Shown here in pieces: positions 25,062-32,125 of a DNA stretch of 35,722 nt. The translations under genes were made by a program, and so were the position numbers. The notes beneath the pieces are model-generated. The model saw nothing but the letters and a program-made list of their open reading frames with translations, had not been told where the DNA came from and searched no databases. This DNA is from Lewinellaceae bacterium. GTDB lineage: Bacteria; Bacteroidota; Bacteroidia; Chitinophagales; Saprospiraceae. How positions within the stretch are numbered: the stretch's first letter is position 1; the number at the start of each line of letters is the position of its first letter. Location: contig CANJPT010000040.1 of assembly GCA_947476195.1 (NCBI GenBank), positions 1-35,722 on the forward strand, written 5' to 3'.

Positions 25062-26144
25062 ATGCCAGATTTTGTAGAAGACTACCGCAATACCATTGTA
25101 CAAATTGCCACTCCATATAGTACTGGAACGGGCTTTTTTTTACGTGATCGCGGGTTGATTGTAACCAACTACCATGTGGTGGAAGGTAATCGTACGGTAG
25201 TTATAGAAGGCGCCAGGTTTAAAAAGCAGCTTGCTCGGGTGCAATTTATTGATTCGAAGTATGACCTGGCTTTTCTGGATGCTCCAATCAATGGGAAGGA
25301 TCTACCTGAAATTCGTCTGGGAACTGCCAAGACACTCCGCGAACGGGATGCAGTGACGGCTATTGGCCATCCATTTGGGCTCAAATTTTCCCTCAAAAGT
25401 GGCATTGTATCCAATACTGCCGAATTAATGAACGGTATTCCATACCTCCATATTGATGCAGCACTTAATCCAGGCAACTCTGGGGGGCCCTTAGTGGACA
25501 CGGATGGGGAAGTTGTAGGCATCAACACATTTGTGATCAAAAATGGCGACAATACAGGGTTTTCCTTGCCCGTCCGTTTTCTGGAGGAAACCTTGAGCCA
25601 GTTTGTCGCAGTAAATAGTGATAATGCAAGTCGCTGTACAGCATGCCTCAATATTCTTACACAGGCAACGATCGACAACAAACATTGCGCCCACTGTGGC
25701 CAAAAAGCCGAACTTCCTTCTACGGTGGAGGAATATATGCCGTCAGGAACTGCCAAAACCATAGAAGCCCTCATCAGCAATATAGGCCACGATGTGATGC
25801 TGAGCCGTTCTGGTCCGAACGCATGGGAAATAAAGCATGGAAGTGCCACCATCATTATCACCTATCACGATAAGACGGGGCTGCTCTCTGCCGATGCATT
25901 GCTTTGCGAACTTCCCCCAAAAGACATCAAGCCACTTTATGAGTACCTCCTACGTGAAAATTATAGCAATGAAGGACTTTCTCTCAGTGTGCATGAGCAA
26001 GACATTGTGCTCTCGTTGCTTATCTTTGATCGGTATCTCAATGAAGAAACAGGACAAGCTTTACTAAGCAATCTATTTGAAAAAGCAGATTACTACGACA
26101 ACAAACTGGTGGAGGAATTTGGGGCAAGCTGGAAACCTGAGTGA
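25062..26144 (+). CDS. Cytosolic trypsin-like serine protease with zinc ribbon and YbjN-like C-terminal domain
   Basis: 360 residues from ATG 25062; a TTG at 25053 would add three. The catalytic triad of HtrA/trypsin-like proteases is visible: H38 (TNYHVVEG), D68 (KYDLAFLD) and S140 (NPGNSGGPL). No signal peptide or membrane helix is seen and there is no PDZ domain, so unlike DegP it is probably cytosolic. After the protease domain (about 1-185) comes a zinc ribbon with two CxxC pairs (CTAC and CAHC, about 191-212). The last ~130 residues resemble the YbjN / type III chaperone-like fold (WEIKHGSATIIITYH, LLSNLFEKADYYDNKLVEEFG); this last call is less certain. It sits alone after a double terminator. 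Confidence 0.8.
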   Translation: MPDFVEDYRNTIVQIATPYSTGTGFFLRDRGLIVTNYHVVEGNRTVVIEGARFKKQLARVQFIDSKYDLAFLDAPINGKDLPEIRLGTAKTLRERDAVTAIGHPFGLKFSLKSGIVSNTAELMNGIPYLHIDAALNPGNSGGPLVDTDGEVVGINTFVIKNGDNTGFSLPVRFLEETLSQFVAVNSDNASRCTACLNILTQATIDNKHCAHCGQKAELPSTVEEYMPSGTAKTIEALISNIGHDVMLSRSGPNAWEIKHGSATIIITYHDKTGLLSADALLCELPPKDIKPLYEYLLRENYSNEGLSLSVHEQDIVLSLLIFDRYLNEETGQALLSNLFEKADYYDNKLVEEFGASWKPE

Positions 26145-26238
26145 ACATGGACCGTTTTCACTTATCCGTGCAACTCTGGAACAAATGGGTATTAAAGACC
26201 AAGTTTTATATTGAGGACATAGATAATGATAAATAGTT

Positions 26239-26562
26239 ATGATCGCTGAGACTCCTGCCACTCCGTATTACGCCGTTATTTTTACCTCTATTCGTACCGA
26301 AGGAGATGCTCAAAACTATGCTGAGATGGCAGCTCGGATGGTTGAGCTTGCGGCTGAACAGCCAGGTTACCTAGGTGTTGAATCAGCCCGTAATGACCTG
26401 GGGATCACCGTGTCATACTGGGAAAGTATGGACGCCATTCGCCATTGGAAAGCCCATACAGATCATTTAGTTGCGCAGCAAATGGGTCGCGAAAAATGGT
26501 ATTCAGCGTACAAGACCCGGGTATGCAAAGTAGAACGGGATTACGGTTTTGGAGGAATTTAA
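26239..26562 (+). CDS. Antibiotic-biosynthesis-monooxygenase (ABM) fold protein
   Basis: 107 residues, a single ABM ferredoxin-like domain. Visible family pattern: YYAVIFTSIRTEGDAQNYAEMAARMVELAAEQPGYLG-type sequence (first strand and helix), then SARNDLGITVSYWESMDAIRHWKAHTDH (strand-helix with the typical SYW..W..H). ABM proteins include heme-degrading and quinol oxygenases but many have no known substrate, so no reaction is assigned. The stop codon overlaps by three bases the end of the convergent gene on the other strand. It lies 94 nt after the protease gene on the same strand. Confidence 0.85.
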   Translation: MIAETPATPYYAVIFTSIRTEGDAQNYAEMAARMVELAAEQPGYLGVESARNDLGITVSYWESMDAIRHWKAHTDHLVAQQMGREKWYSAYKTRVCKVERDYGFGGI

Positions 26563-26858
26563 AATAATTTTAGCCCGTAAAGAAATAGCCATCCAAAGGC
26601 AAGTAAGGAAGTTGCAATGACAACCCCACGCATGGCATTTTCCCAGCGAAGTCGCCTGAAGCGGCTAAGTATAAAGAGGTTGAGTGCTATAGCCACTATG
26701 GCGAGTGTTCGCTCCCTGAAATTTTCGGAGAATCCAGCGCCGCTTGCAGCTCCTTTTATTTCAAGAAGAGAGAAAAGGTTGTAAAGCAAAAAAAAGCCTC
26801 CTAAAGGCAATGCCAGGCCATAAAACAGGCCAACCCAGATTTCGTTGCGTTGAAACAT
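26559..26858 (-). CDS. Small integral membrane protein, three helices
   Basis: 99 residues, family not recognised by function. Three hydrophobic segments are visible: IWVGLFYGLALPLGGFFLLY (about 7-26), a stretch from about 52 (LAIVAIALNLFILS), and VVIATSLLAFGWLFLYGL near the end. A short polar loop (SGAGFSENFRERT) and a basic RFRRLRWENAM separate them. It is downstream of surE on the same strand, 57 nt away, so the two are probably one transcript. That spacer holds a 7-bp tandem repeat. Its 3' end overlaps the convergent ABM gene by three or four bases. Confidence 0.75.
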   Translation of the reverse strand: MFQRNEIWVGLFYGLALPLGGFFLLYNLFSLLEIKGAASGAGFSENFRERTLAIVAIALNLFILSRFRRLRWENAMRGVVIATSLLAFGWLFLYGLKLF

Positions 26859-26876
26859 TTTTGAATGATGATGTGT

Positions 26877-26904
26877 GAACTATGAACTATAAACTATAAA
26901 CGCT
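26877..26904 (-). repeat. 7-bp tandem repeat between surE and the small membrane protein gene
   Basis: On the plus strand, units RAACTAT occur at 26877, 26884 and 26891, with a partial at 26898. On the coding (minus) strand this is an ATAGTTT-type array about 20 nt upstream of the ATG at 26858. TAAACT-type bases nearer the surE stop are complementary to it. Confidence 0.65.
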
Positions 26905-26915
26905 GAGTTTGAAGT

Positions 26916-27695
26916 TTAGCGTATGTTGTTATTTTCTAATCCTTTTAGCGCTTCAATTGCCGGGTAATTGGTCAGATCGTGCATGGAAGGTACGACTGAA
27001 ATATAACCGTGCTCTAAAGCCCACACGTCGGTGTCCGTACCATGGTCGCTGTTGAGGAATTCTCCACTGAGCCAGTAATAAGGCTGACCAGAGGGGTCGC
27101 AGCCTTCAACCATTTTTTCGATCCATCGGGCATCGGCCTGTCGACATAGTTTTAGGCCGCGTAATTGATCGGCAGGAAGTTTTGGGATGTTGACATTGAG
27201 AAGTTGGCCGTGCTGGAATGGGCGGGAGAGCATAAACTCCATGACACTGCGTACCCAAGGCTTGGCGGGCTCAAAATCAGCCTCAAAACTAAAGTCGAGT
27301 AAAGAGAACCCAACGCTTCGGATACTTTCGAGGGCTGCTTCCATGGCGGCGGATAGCGTGCCGGAATAAAGAATGTTAATACTGGCATTGCTGCCGTGAT
27401 TAATACCAGATACACACAGGTCGATTTTGCGGTCTTTTAGTACGACATGTTTAGCTAGTTTGACACAATCCACGGGAGTACCAGAGCTTTCCCAGGCTTC
27501 AATACCAGGGAAAGGATTGACTTTTTTGAGCCGCAGCGGCTCATGAATGGTGATAGCGTGGCCTTTGCCACTTTGGGGAGAATCGGGTGCTACCACGACA
27601 ACATCGCCCAGTGTCATGGCTACATCTACCAGGGCGCGAATACCAGGCGCTACGATACCATCATCGTTCGTAACGAGAATAAGAGGTCTTGACAT
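26916..27695 (-). CDS. surE: 5'/3'-nucleotidase SurE
   Basis: 259 residues, normal length for SurE, a cytosolic metal-dependent phosphatase acting on nucleoside monophosphates. The metal and active-site residues are present: the N-terminal VTNDDG motif (D11, D12), S42 in PDSPQSGKGHAIT and N99 in SGINHGSNAS. IEAWESSGTPVDCVKLA and the ILYSGTLSAAMEA motif match the family. The start MSRPLILVTNDDG is well supported. It is divergent from the LysM gene; the 188-nt gap is AT-rich, with no clear promoter. Confidence 0.96.
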   Translation of the reverse strand: MSRPLILVTNDDGIVAPGIRALVDVAMTLGDVVVVAPDSPQSGKGHAITIHEPLRLKKVNPFPGIEAWESSGTPVDCVKLAKHVVLKDRKIDLCVSGINHGSNASINILYSGTLSAAMEAALESIRSVGFSLLDFSFEADFEPAKPWVRSVMEFMLSRPFQHGQLLNVNIPKLPADQLRGLKLCRQADARWIEKMVEGCDPSGQPYYWLSGEFLNSDHGTDTDVWALEHGYISVVPSMHDLTNYPAIEALKGLENNNIR

Positions 27696-27883
27696 TTCGC
27701 AAAAGTAGCAGGAAAGCAGGATTGAAAGTGGGCTTTTAATTTATCCATGGTGACGTATAGGATTAGTTTTTAAGGATTTTTTTGCCATCTTATTGATTTT
27801 GAGGATTTTTTTCAAAATTCTACCATAACATTGCAGTATAAATTAATAACACATGGGCCCTTTTCACCAGAAATATTATTGCC

Positions 27884-29776
27884 ATGAAACAAATTGTCTT
27901 CTCGTTTGCCGCTTTTTTCTTTCTTCAGATCCTTTCAGCGCAGGACGTTACTTACGTCCAATTTAACCGCGACTGCATGAGTCAATTGGAATATCATTAT
28001 TCTTATCCAAATTTGAAGGGGGATAACTCAGTGTGGGCATATTCTGTGAAGCCCAATGAGCAGGAGTACTTCATCTTTATGACTAAAGGGGAAGGCCATT
28101 ACTCGCCTGAATTACCCAAAGGCACCGTTTTTTGCAATAATCTTGACTTTGATGACGCTTTTGTAGCCAGTATCAACCGTGGTGCACAGCAAATGCTGGT
28201 TGTGTTTCAACGGCAAAGTGGCGGCTATTGGCTTATGCCAGTTGTGTCAGCCACTATGGTAGGGCGAAATGGTTCAAAATATTGGGTACGGGCGCAACAG
28301 AGCTCGTTCCAGTTTGATACGCTCCGTTTGGTTAATGAGCAAAATCTGGCTATTGAGGGTTCTCCTACCGCAGCTTATTTTTCCGGCGCAAAACTTAACA
28401 ACTGCCTGATGGAATATTCTTTCCACTGCGAACCGGTAAAGGCTGGCCAGATCAGGTCTGATTTTCAATTCATCCCGGGCATTGGCATTGTGAACGACCG
28501 CACTGGTCTTAATGCTTCCCAAGCGATGGAAAATGAGATCCAGCTCATAGGAGTGAACGGGAAGTCTTTTGAAGATTTTGTTACAGAGGCTTGTCCAGAG
28601 GGTCCAGGGAAAATTGCAATATCAAAATACCAAAAACCAGTGATTTACGGTGATGCTAAATATGAAGCGGACAAAGAGATCGCTTCCATCATGCAAAATG
28701 AGCAGAATGATCCATCGCCAGCTACTTATTCTACTGCAGCAAACAGATTCCATTGCACTGAAAACTGGGAGCCTGGTACACATATCGTACAAAAAGGGGA
28801 TAACCTGTGTGCTATTGCCCGTACTTACAAAGTGACGGAACAGCAATTGATCAAGTGGAACAAAATTCAAAACCCTGACCGTATCGAAATTTGTCAGAAA
28901 ATATGGCTCAAGCAGCCTACTGTCAAAGCCGGTGCTACCACTCCAAATAAGGATGAGAAAGCGTTGGCAAACCATTCAGCGACAGAAACTGGCAAAACAG
29001 TAAAGACTCAAGACGTTGTACAAGTAGGTAAGAGCATTCAGAATGAGCCGGAAAATAAAAATCTATACTCTAAAAAACCGAATCTAAGCAATGGGGGATA
29101 TTCTGAGAAGTCTCCCAATAAGGATGATGACAATCCGCTTAAACCAGAAAAGGCGGGTAATGGCTTTCCTCCAAGAATTCATACGGTAGCTCCTGGTGAA
29201 TTTCTTTACAAAATTGCCCAAATGTACAGTTGCCCTGAAGATTGCCTTCGCATTGCTAATGCGATGCCACTTGAAGGAGGTGAGCCGCTTACAATTGGTC
29301 AGGAACTTATAATTCCTGAATGTATCTGTACTGTGGATGGAAAGGTAATTAAAAAATCTGCCGCACCCGTTGCCAAAAGTCAACCGCTGGCCAATAAGAA
29401 CAATCCTCCAGTCGAGAAAACCCCCACCAGTGCAACAAAAAAAACGCGTGTTAATATTCTGGATGAAACGGATAGTCCAACGGTGTACAGCACTGAAGAC
29501 CAATATGCAGAGCCAGTAAGTCCGATAAAACAAGTTAATTCGGTCACTGAAGAGGAACCCATACCGTCTAAGGCTATTAGTACAACAGATAAGAAGAATG
29601 ACACGCCAAAGGTTCCCCTATTTAAAGAGCACCATGTCAAGCAAGGGGAGAACCTGAAATCAATTGCTATTAAATATCATGTGGATGTTTTCGAGCTTTC
29701 ACAGGTTAATGGCTTTGATCCAAAGGAATCCTTAGTACCAGGCAAGATCATTTTGATACCCATCGAGGAGCAATAG
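27884..29776 (+). CDS. Exported protein with three LysM domains
   Basis: 630 residues. Signal peptide at 1-19 (MKQIVFSFAAFFFLQILSAQ). Residues ~20-245 form an unrecognised N-terminal domain with several Cys. Three LysM domains follow. The first is at about 298-345 (HIVQKGDNLCAIARTYKV). The second is at about 432-480 (HTVAPGEFLYKIAQMYSC, with extra Cys). The third is at about 582-629 (HHVKQGENLKSIAIKYHV), ending near the C-terminus. The linkers are long and Lys/Pro/Thr/Asn-rich, so probably disordered. LysM binds peptidoglycan-type glycans, so a cell-wall or periplasmic role is likely; no catalytic domain is visible. It has no T9SS sorting domain. TAACATTG at 27826-27833 is a weak match to the -7 element. 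Confidence 0.85.
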   Translation: MKQIVFSFAAFFFLQILSAQDVTYVQFNRDCMSQLEYHYSYPNLKGDNSVWAYSVKPNEQEYFIFMTKGEGHYSPELPKGTVFCNNLDFDDAFVASINRGAQQMLVVFQRQSGGYWLMPVVSATMVGRNGSKYWVRAQQSSFQFDTLRLVNEQNLAIEGSPTAAYFSGAKLNNCLMEYSFHCEPVKAGQIRSDFQFIPGIGIVNDRTGLNASQAMENEIQLIGVNGKSFEDFVTEACPEGPGKIAISKYQKPVIYGDAKYEADKEIASIMQNEQNDPSPATYSTAANRFHCTENWEPGTHIVQKGDNLCAIARTYKVTEQQLIKWNKIQNPDRIEICQKIWLKQPTVKAGATTPNKDEKALANHSATETGKTVKTQDVVQVGKSIQNEPENKNLYSKKPNLSNGGYSEKSPNKDDDNPLKPEKAGNGFPPRIHTVAPGEFLYKIAQMYSCPEDCLRIANAMPLEGGEPLTIGQELIIPECICTVDGKVIKKSAAPVAKSQPLANKNNPPVEKTPTSATKKTRVNILDETDSPTVYSTEDQYAEPVSPIKQVNSVTEEEPIPSKAISTTDKKNDTPKVPLFKEHHVKQGENLKSIAIKYHVDVFELSQVNGFDPKESLVPGKIILIPIEEQ

Positions 29777-29841
29777 TTTTCAGTGGGTTCAAAAGAAAAG
29801 AGGCTGTATCACAAGTCGAATGTGTGGATGAAATAGCACTT

Positions 29842-29955
29842 AGGCCATCATTGTCTTAAAAAAAAAGAGAATGACATCTATCATTTTGTAACCGCTCGTT
29901 CAAACGAGCGATTACAAAATAATAAATGTGTTCAGTCAATGACATTGGCCTTTAG
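29842..29955. repeat. Nested palindromes downstream of the LysM gene
   Basis: The inner palindrome has 18-bp arms (29883-29900 with 29903-29920, one mismatch) and a two-base loop, centred on CGCTCGTT / AACGAGCG. Outside it, AGGCCATCATTG (from 29842) is complementary with a 3-nt insertion to CAATGACATTGGCCT (about 29937-29951). Together this looks like a degraded palindromic element. It might also stop transcription from the LysM gene, though there is no T run after it. The 398-bp gap to the aldolase gene holds this and the 164-bp element below, and no gene. Confidence 0.6.
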
Positions 29956-29980
29956 GCTGTACCATTAACTGGACGCGGCA

Positions 29981-30144
29981 CTAGTGCCGCGTCCGGCCAT
30001 TAAGGTGTGAATATGGCGGTCTAATTTTTCCTTTCTCTGCGTTGTTCGTCGGTTAAAATGTATAGCATTGCGCCCTTCTCACGCCTTGATAAAGAAAAAA
30101 TTTGCCTCCCCGATTCATACCTTAATGGACTGGCGCGGCACTAG
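29981..30144 (+). mobile_element. 164-bp MITE-like element, complete copy
   Basis: Bounded by CTAG at both ends (29981-29984 and 30141-30144) with inverted ends of about 32 bp: CTAGTGCCGCG then CATTAAGGT-G-TGAAT on the left, mirrored on the right with about four mismatches. A second copy, inverted, starts at 35577 and matches over 146 bp with about seven differences and no gaps. It has no reading frame of useful length. The left end also belongs to a perfect 24-bp palindrome (29971-29994). Confidence 0.75.
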
Positions 30145-30174
30145 CTTTATACACGGACGATACTTTGCTGAAAT

Positions 30175-31242
30175 TTAGCCCTTTCCAATGCAATTTAAGT
30201 CTTCAAATGCTTGCCGAAGTCGCGTTACGAAGGTTTTTTCACCTTCACGCAGCCAAACACGGGGGTCATAGTATTTTTTATTCGGTTTGTCTTCACCATC
30301 GGAGTTGCCGATCTGTGTTTGCAGATAACTACGTTTTGCATCATGATAGGCGCGTACGCCATCCCAAAATGCCCACTGCATATCGGTGTCAATATTCATT
30401 TTAACCGCGCCGTATTCGATGGCTTCGCGTATCTCTGATTGGGCAGAGCCTGAGCCGCCATGAAATACGAAGTTCACTGGAGTTTTCCCGGAAAGCCCAA
30501 ATTTTTCACGAATGTAATCCTGGGAGTTTTTCAGGATCACAGGCTGGAGTTTCACATTTCCAGGTTTATATACTCCATGGACGTTGCCAAATGCTGCAGC
30601 AATCGTGAAATTTGGACTAATTTTTATTAGTTCTTCGTAAGAATAGGCTACTTCATTCGGTTGTGTATAAAGCTTCGAGGAGTCCACATTTGAGTTGTCC
30701 ACTCCGTCTTCTTCTCCGCCAGTCACTCCAAGTTCTATTTCGAGGGTCATTCCCATTTTAGTCATGCGGCTGAAGTATCGGGATGAAATCTCGATGTTCT
30801 CATGAAGCGGTTCCTCTGAAAGGTCCAGCATGTGGCTACTATAGAGCGGAAATCCATTTTTTTCATAAAAGCGCTCACTCGCATCCAACAAGCCATCTAT
30901 CCAGGGAATTATGTTCAATGCACAGTGATCGGTGTGCAGTATGACTGGCACGCCATAGGCCTCCGCCATTGCATGTACGTGCTGAGCTCCGGAGATACCT
31001 CCCAGGATCGCGGCCTTTTGGCCTTCGTTAGAAAGGCTCTTGCCAGCAAAAAAAGCTGCGCCACCATTTGAAAATTGAATGATAACAGGACTTTTTACAG
31101 CCGCTGCTGTTTCCAAAACGGCATTTACCGAGTTGGTGCCGATAACGTTGACAGCCGGTATGGCAAAATTGTGATCATTGGCGTAGTTGAATAGGTCGGT
31201 GACTTCCTGTCCATGCAGGACACCGGGGCGAAATTGGCTCAT
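30175..31242 (-). CDS. fbaA: Class II fructose-bisphosphate aldolase
   Basis: 355 residues from MSQFRPGVLHG at 31242; an in-frame ATG at 31287 would add 15 atypical residues. The enzyme splits fructose-1,6-bisphosphate into two triose phosphates in glycolysis and works in reverse in gluconeogenesis, with a zinc ion. Signatures are NFAIPAVNVIG near the start and the motif VPVILHTDHC with catalytic D105 and zinc ligand H106. Further zinc ligands are the Glu in LEIELGVTGGEEDG and the His in FGNVHGVYKPGN and FHGGSGS. Length is close to E. coli FbaA (about 359). It is convergent with the LysM gene across the 164-bp element. Confidence 0.96.
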   Translation of the reverse strand: MSQFRPGVLHGQEVTDLFNYANDHNFAIPAVNVIGTNSVNAVLETAAAVKSPVIIQFSNGGAAFFAGKSLSNEGQKAAILGGISGAQHVHAMAEAYGVPVILHTDHCALNIIPWIDGLLDASERFYEKNGFPLYSSHMLDLSEEPLHENIEISSRYFSRMTKMGMTLEIELGVTGGEEDGVDNSNVDSSKLYTQPNEVAYSYEELIKISPNFTIAAAFGNVHGVYKPGNVKLQPVILKNSQDYIREKFGLSGKTPVNFVFHGGSGSAQSEIREAIEYGAVKMNIDTDMQWAFWDGVRAYHDAKRSYLQTQIGNSDGEDKPNKKYYDPRVWLREGEKTFVTRLRQAFEDLNCIGKG

Positions 31243-31550
31243 AGGTAGTGATGAATTTTGAAAAATGAACAAAAAATAAGCCGTCAATAACAGCTGAACA
31301 GAAACTTCTAAAATTGCTTTTTTGATCCAGGCGGTCTTGGTAAATGTGGATGAAGTTTGGAATGGCGAAGGTAAAAATCACAAGCGCAACATCCATTCTA
31401 AGCATCAGTTTTTAGAAAAAACACTTTATTTTATTTTTTAAATCATTGATAATCAACTGGTTTAAAAGTAATAACATTTTCTTGTATACGAATGGTACGG
31501 CTTTTGGTGTTAAGGTATAGTCGCACAAAACCGATAGCGATCCTCCCACC

Positions 31551-31637
31551 ATGAAAAAGAATAAAACCTTCGTCACTATTTTTGCGTTGGCATTTCATCT
31601 GGCCCTCTTATTTTGGGCTTTTCAGCGGATAAACTAA
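31551..31637 (+). CDS. 28-residue single-helix membrane micro-protein (candidate)
   Basis: An ATG at 31551 opens a 28-codon frame: a basic start MKKNKTF, a hydrophobic helix VTIFALAFHLALLFWAF and a short QRIN end. It is followed after 18 nt by a strong hairpin terminator. The layout (charged N-terminus, one helix with aromatic residues, own terminator) is that of small membrane peptides, including some type I toxins, but no family is recognised. The terminator is symmetric and may instead serve the gene remnant on the other strand. The 308-bp gap before it is shared with the divergent aldolase gene; no convincing promoter was found on either strand. Confidence 0.45.
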   Translation: MKKNKTFVTIFALAFHLALLFWAFQRIN

Positions 31638-31655
31638 TTCCTCAAGAACAGATTC

Positions 31656-31688
31656 AAAAAGGGGCAACAAAGCAGTTGCCCCTTTTTT
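31656..31688. terminator. Bidirectional hairpin terminator
   Basis: AAAAAGGGGCAAC at 31656-31668 pairs with GTTGCCCCTTTTT (31675-31687) around a six-base loop. There is a T run on the plus strand and, because the left arm begins with A, a T run on the minus strand too. It sits between the micro-ORF (plus) and the end of the barrel gene remnant (minus). Confidence 0.9.
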
Positions 31689-31689
31689 A

Positions 31690-32080
31690 TTACCTTGTTA
31701 TCCAGACTAAAATCCGGAGCGATAATTTATCTCGTACCACTTTGCCAACCGCATTGTCATACTTTGCATTATCCAAAAAATGAAGATTGTTTATGCCACG
31801 CGAATAGACAAAAGCAGGTTGGAGTCGCCAGCGTTTGTTCCTGCTGAAAATGCAGCCAACGCCAAAGCGATTTTTGAGCAAAAAAGCCAACAGAAACACC
31901 TTCGTTTGATCTTCCAGACCATGCGGTTGGTTCATAGGGCCATTTTCCTAAAGATTCTACGCCCAGCGACTGGGTTTCCAGTCCTGCAAAAAAAACAAGT
32001 TCAAAGCGTCCGTTTTCTTTGCTTTGTGCAAGAATTTGAATGGCAAAAAACAAAAAAGGTAGAATGGTAAGCTTTCTCAT
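31690..32080 (-). pseudogene. Remnant of an outer-membrane beta-barrel protein gene
   Basis: Two minus-strand frames join with a one-base shift near 31840. The first starts at 32080 with a signal peptide (MRKLTILPFLFFAIQILAQS) and runs through GVSVGFFAQKSLWRWLHFQQEQ. The second continues RWRLQPAFVYSRGINNLHFL and ends LSLRILVWITR. Joined they give about 129 residues with alternating hydrophobic residues and an aromatic-rich end, like the PorT-type barrel family, whose members are nearer 180-220. The shortness suggests an internal deletion as well as the frameshift. The exact family is inferred from pattern only. A terminator lies just beyond the stop codon. Confidence 0.6.
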
Positions 32081-32125
32081 TGAAAAAAGGGAAGCGCAAA
32101 AAATGATAAAAATTAAAATGACCCC

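Noticed and set aside
29777-30174. A CRISPR array or tRNA in the gap with the strong palindromes
   Set aside because: There are no regularly spaced direct repeats and no cloverleaf or TTCGA-type T-arm; the structure is palindromic and one part matches the second element copy.
31551-31637. The 28-residue micro-ORF as a precursor peptide for the LanB enzyme
   Set aside because: It is a hydrophobic membrane helix with one Thr-rich turn at most and no Ser/Thr/Cys-rich core or leader; it is also about 500 bp away beyond a terminator.
31780-32070. A 96-codon plus-strand ORF opposite the barrel remnant
   Set aside because: It is antisense to a recognisable signal peptide and barrel strands, and shows only Lys/Gln-rich low-complexity sequence.
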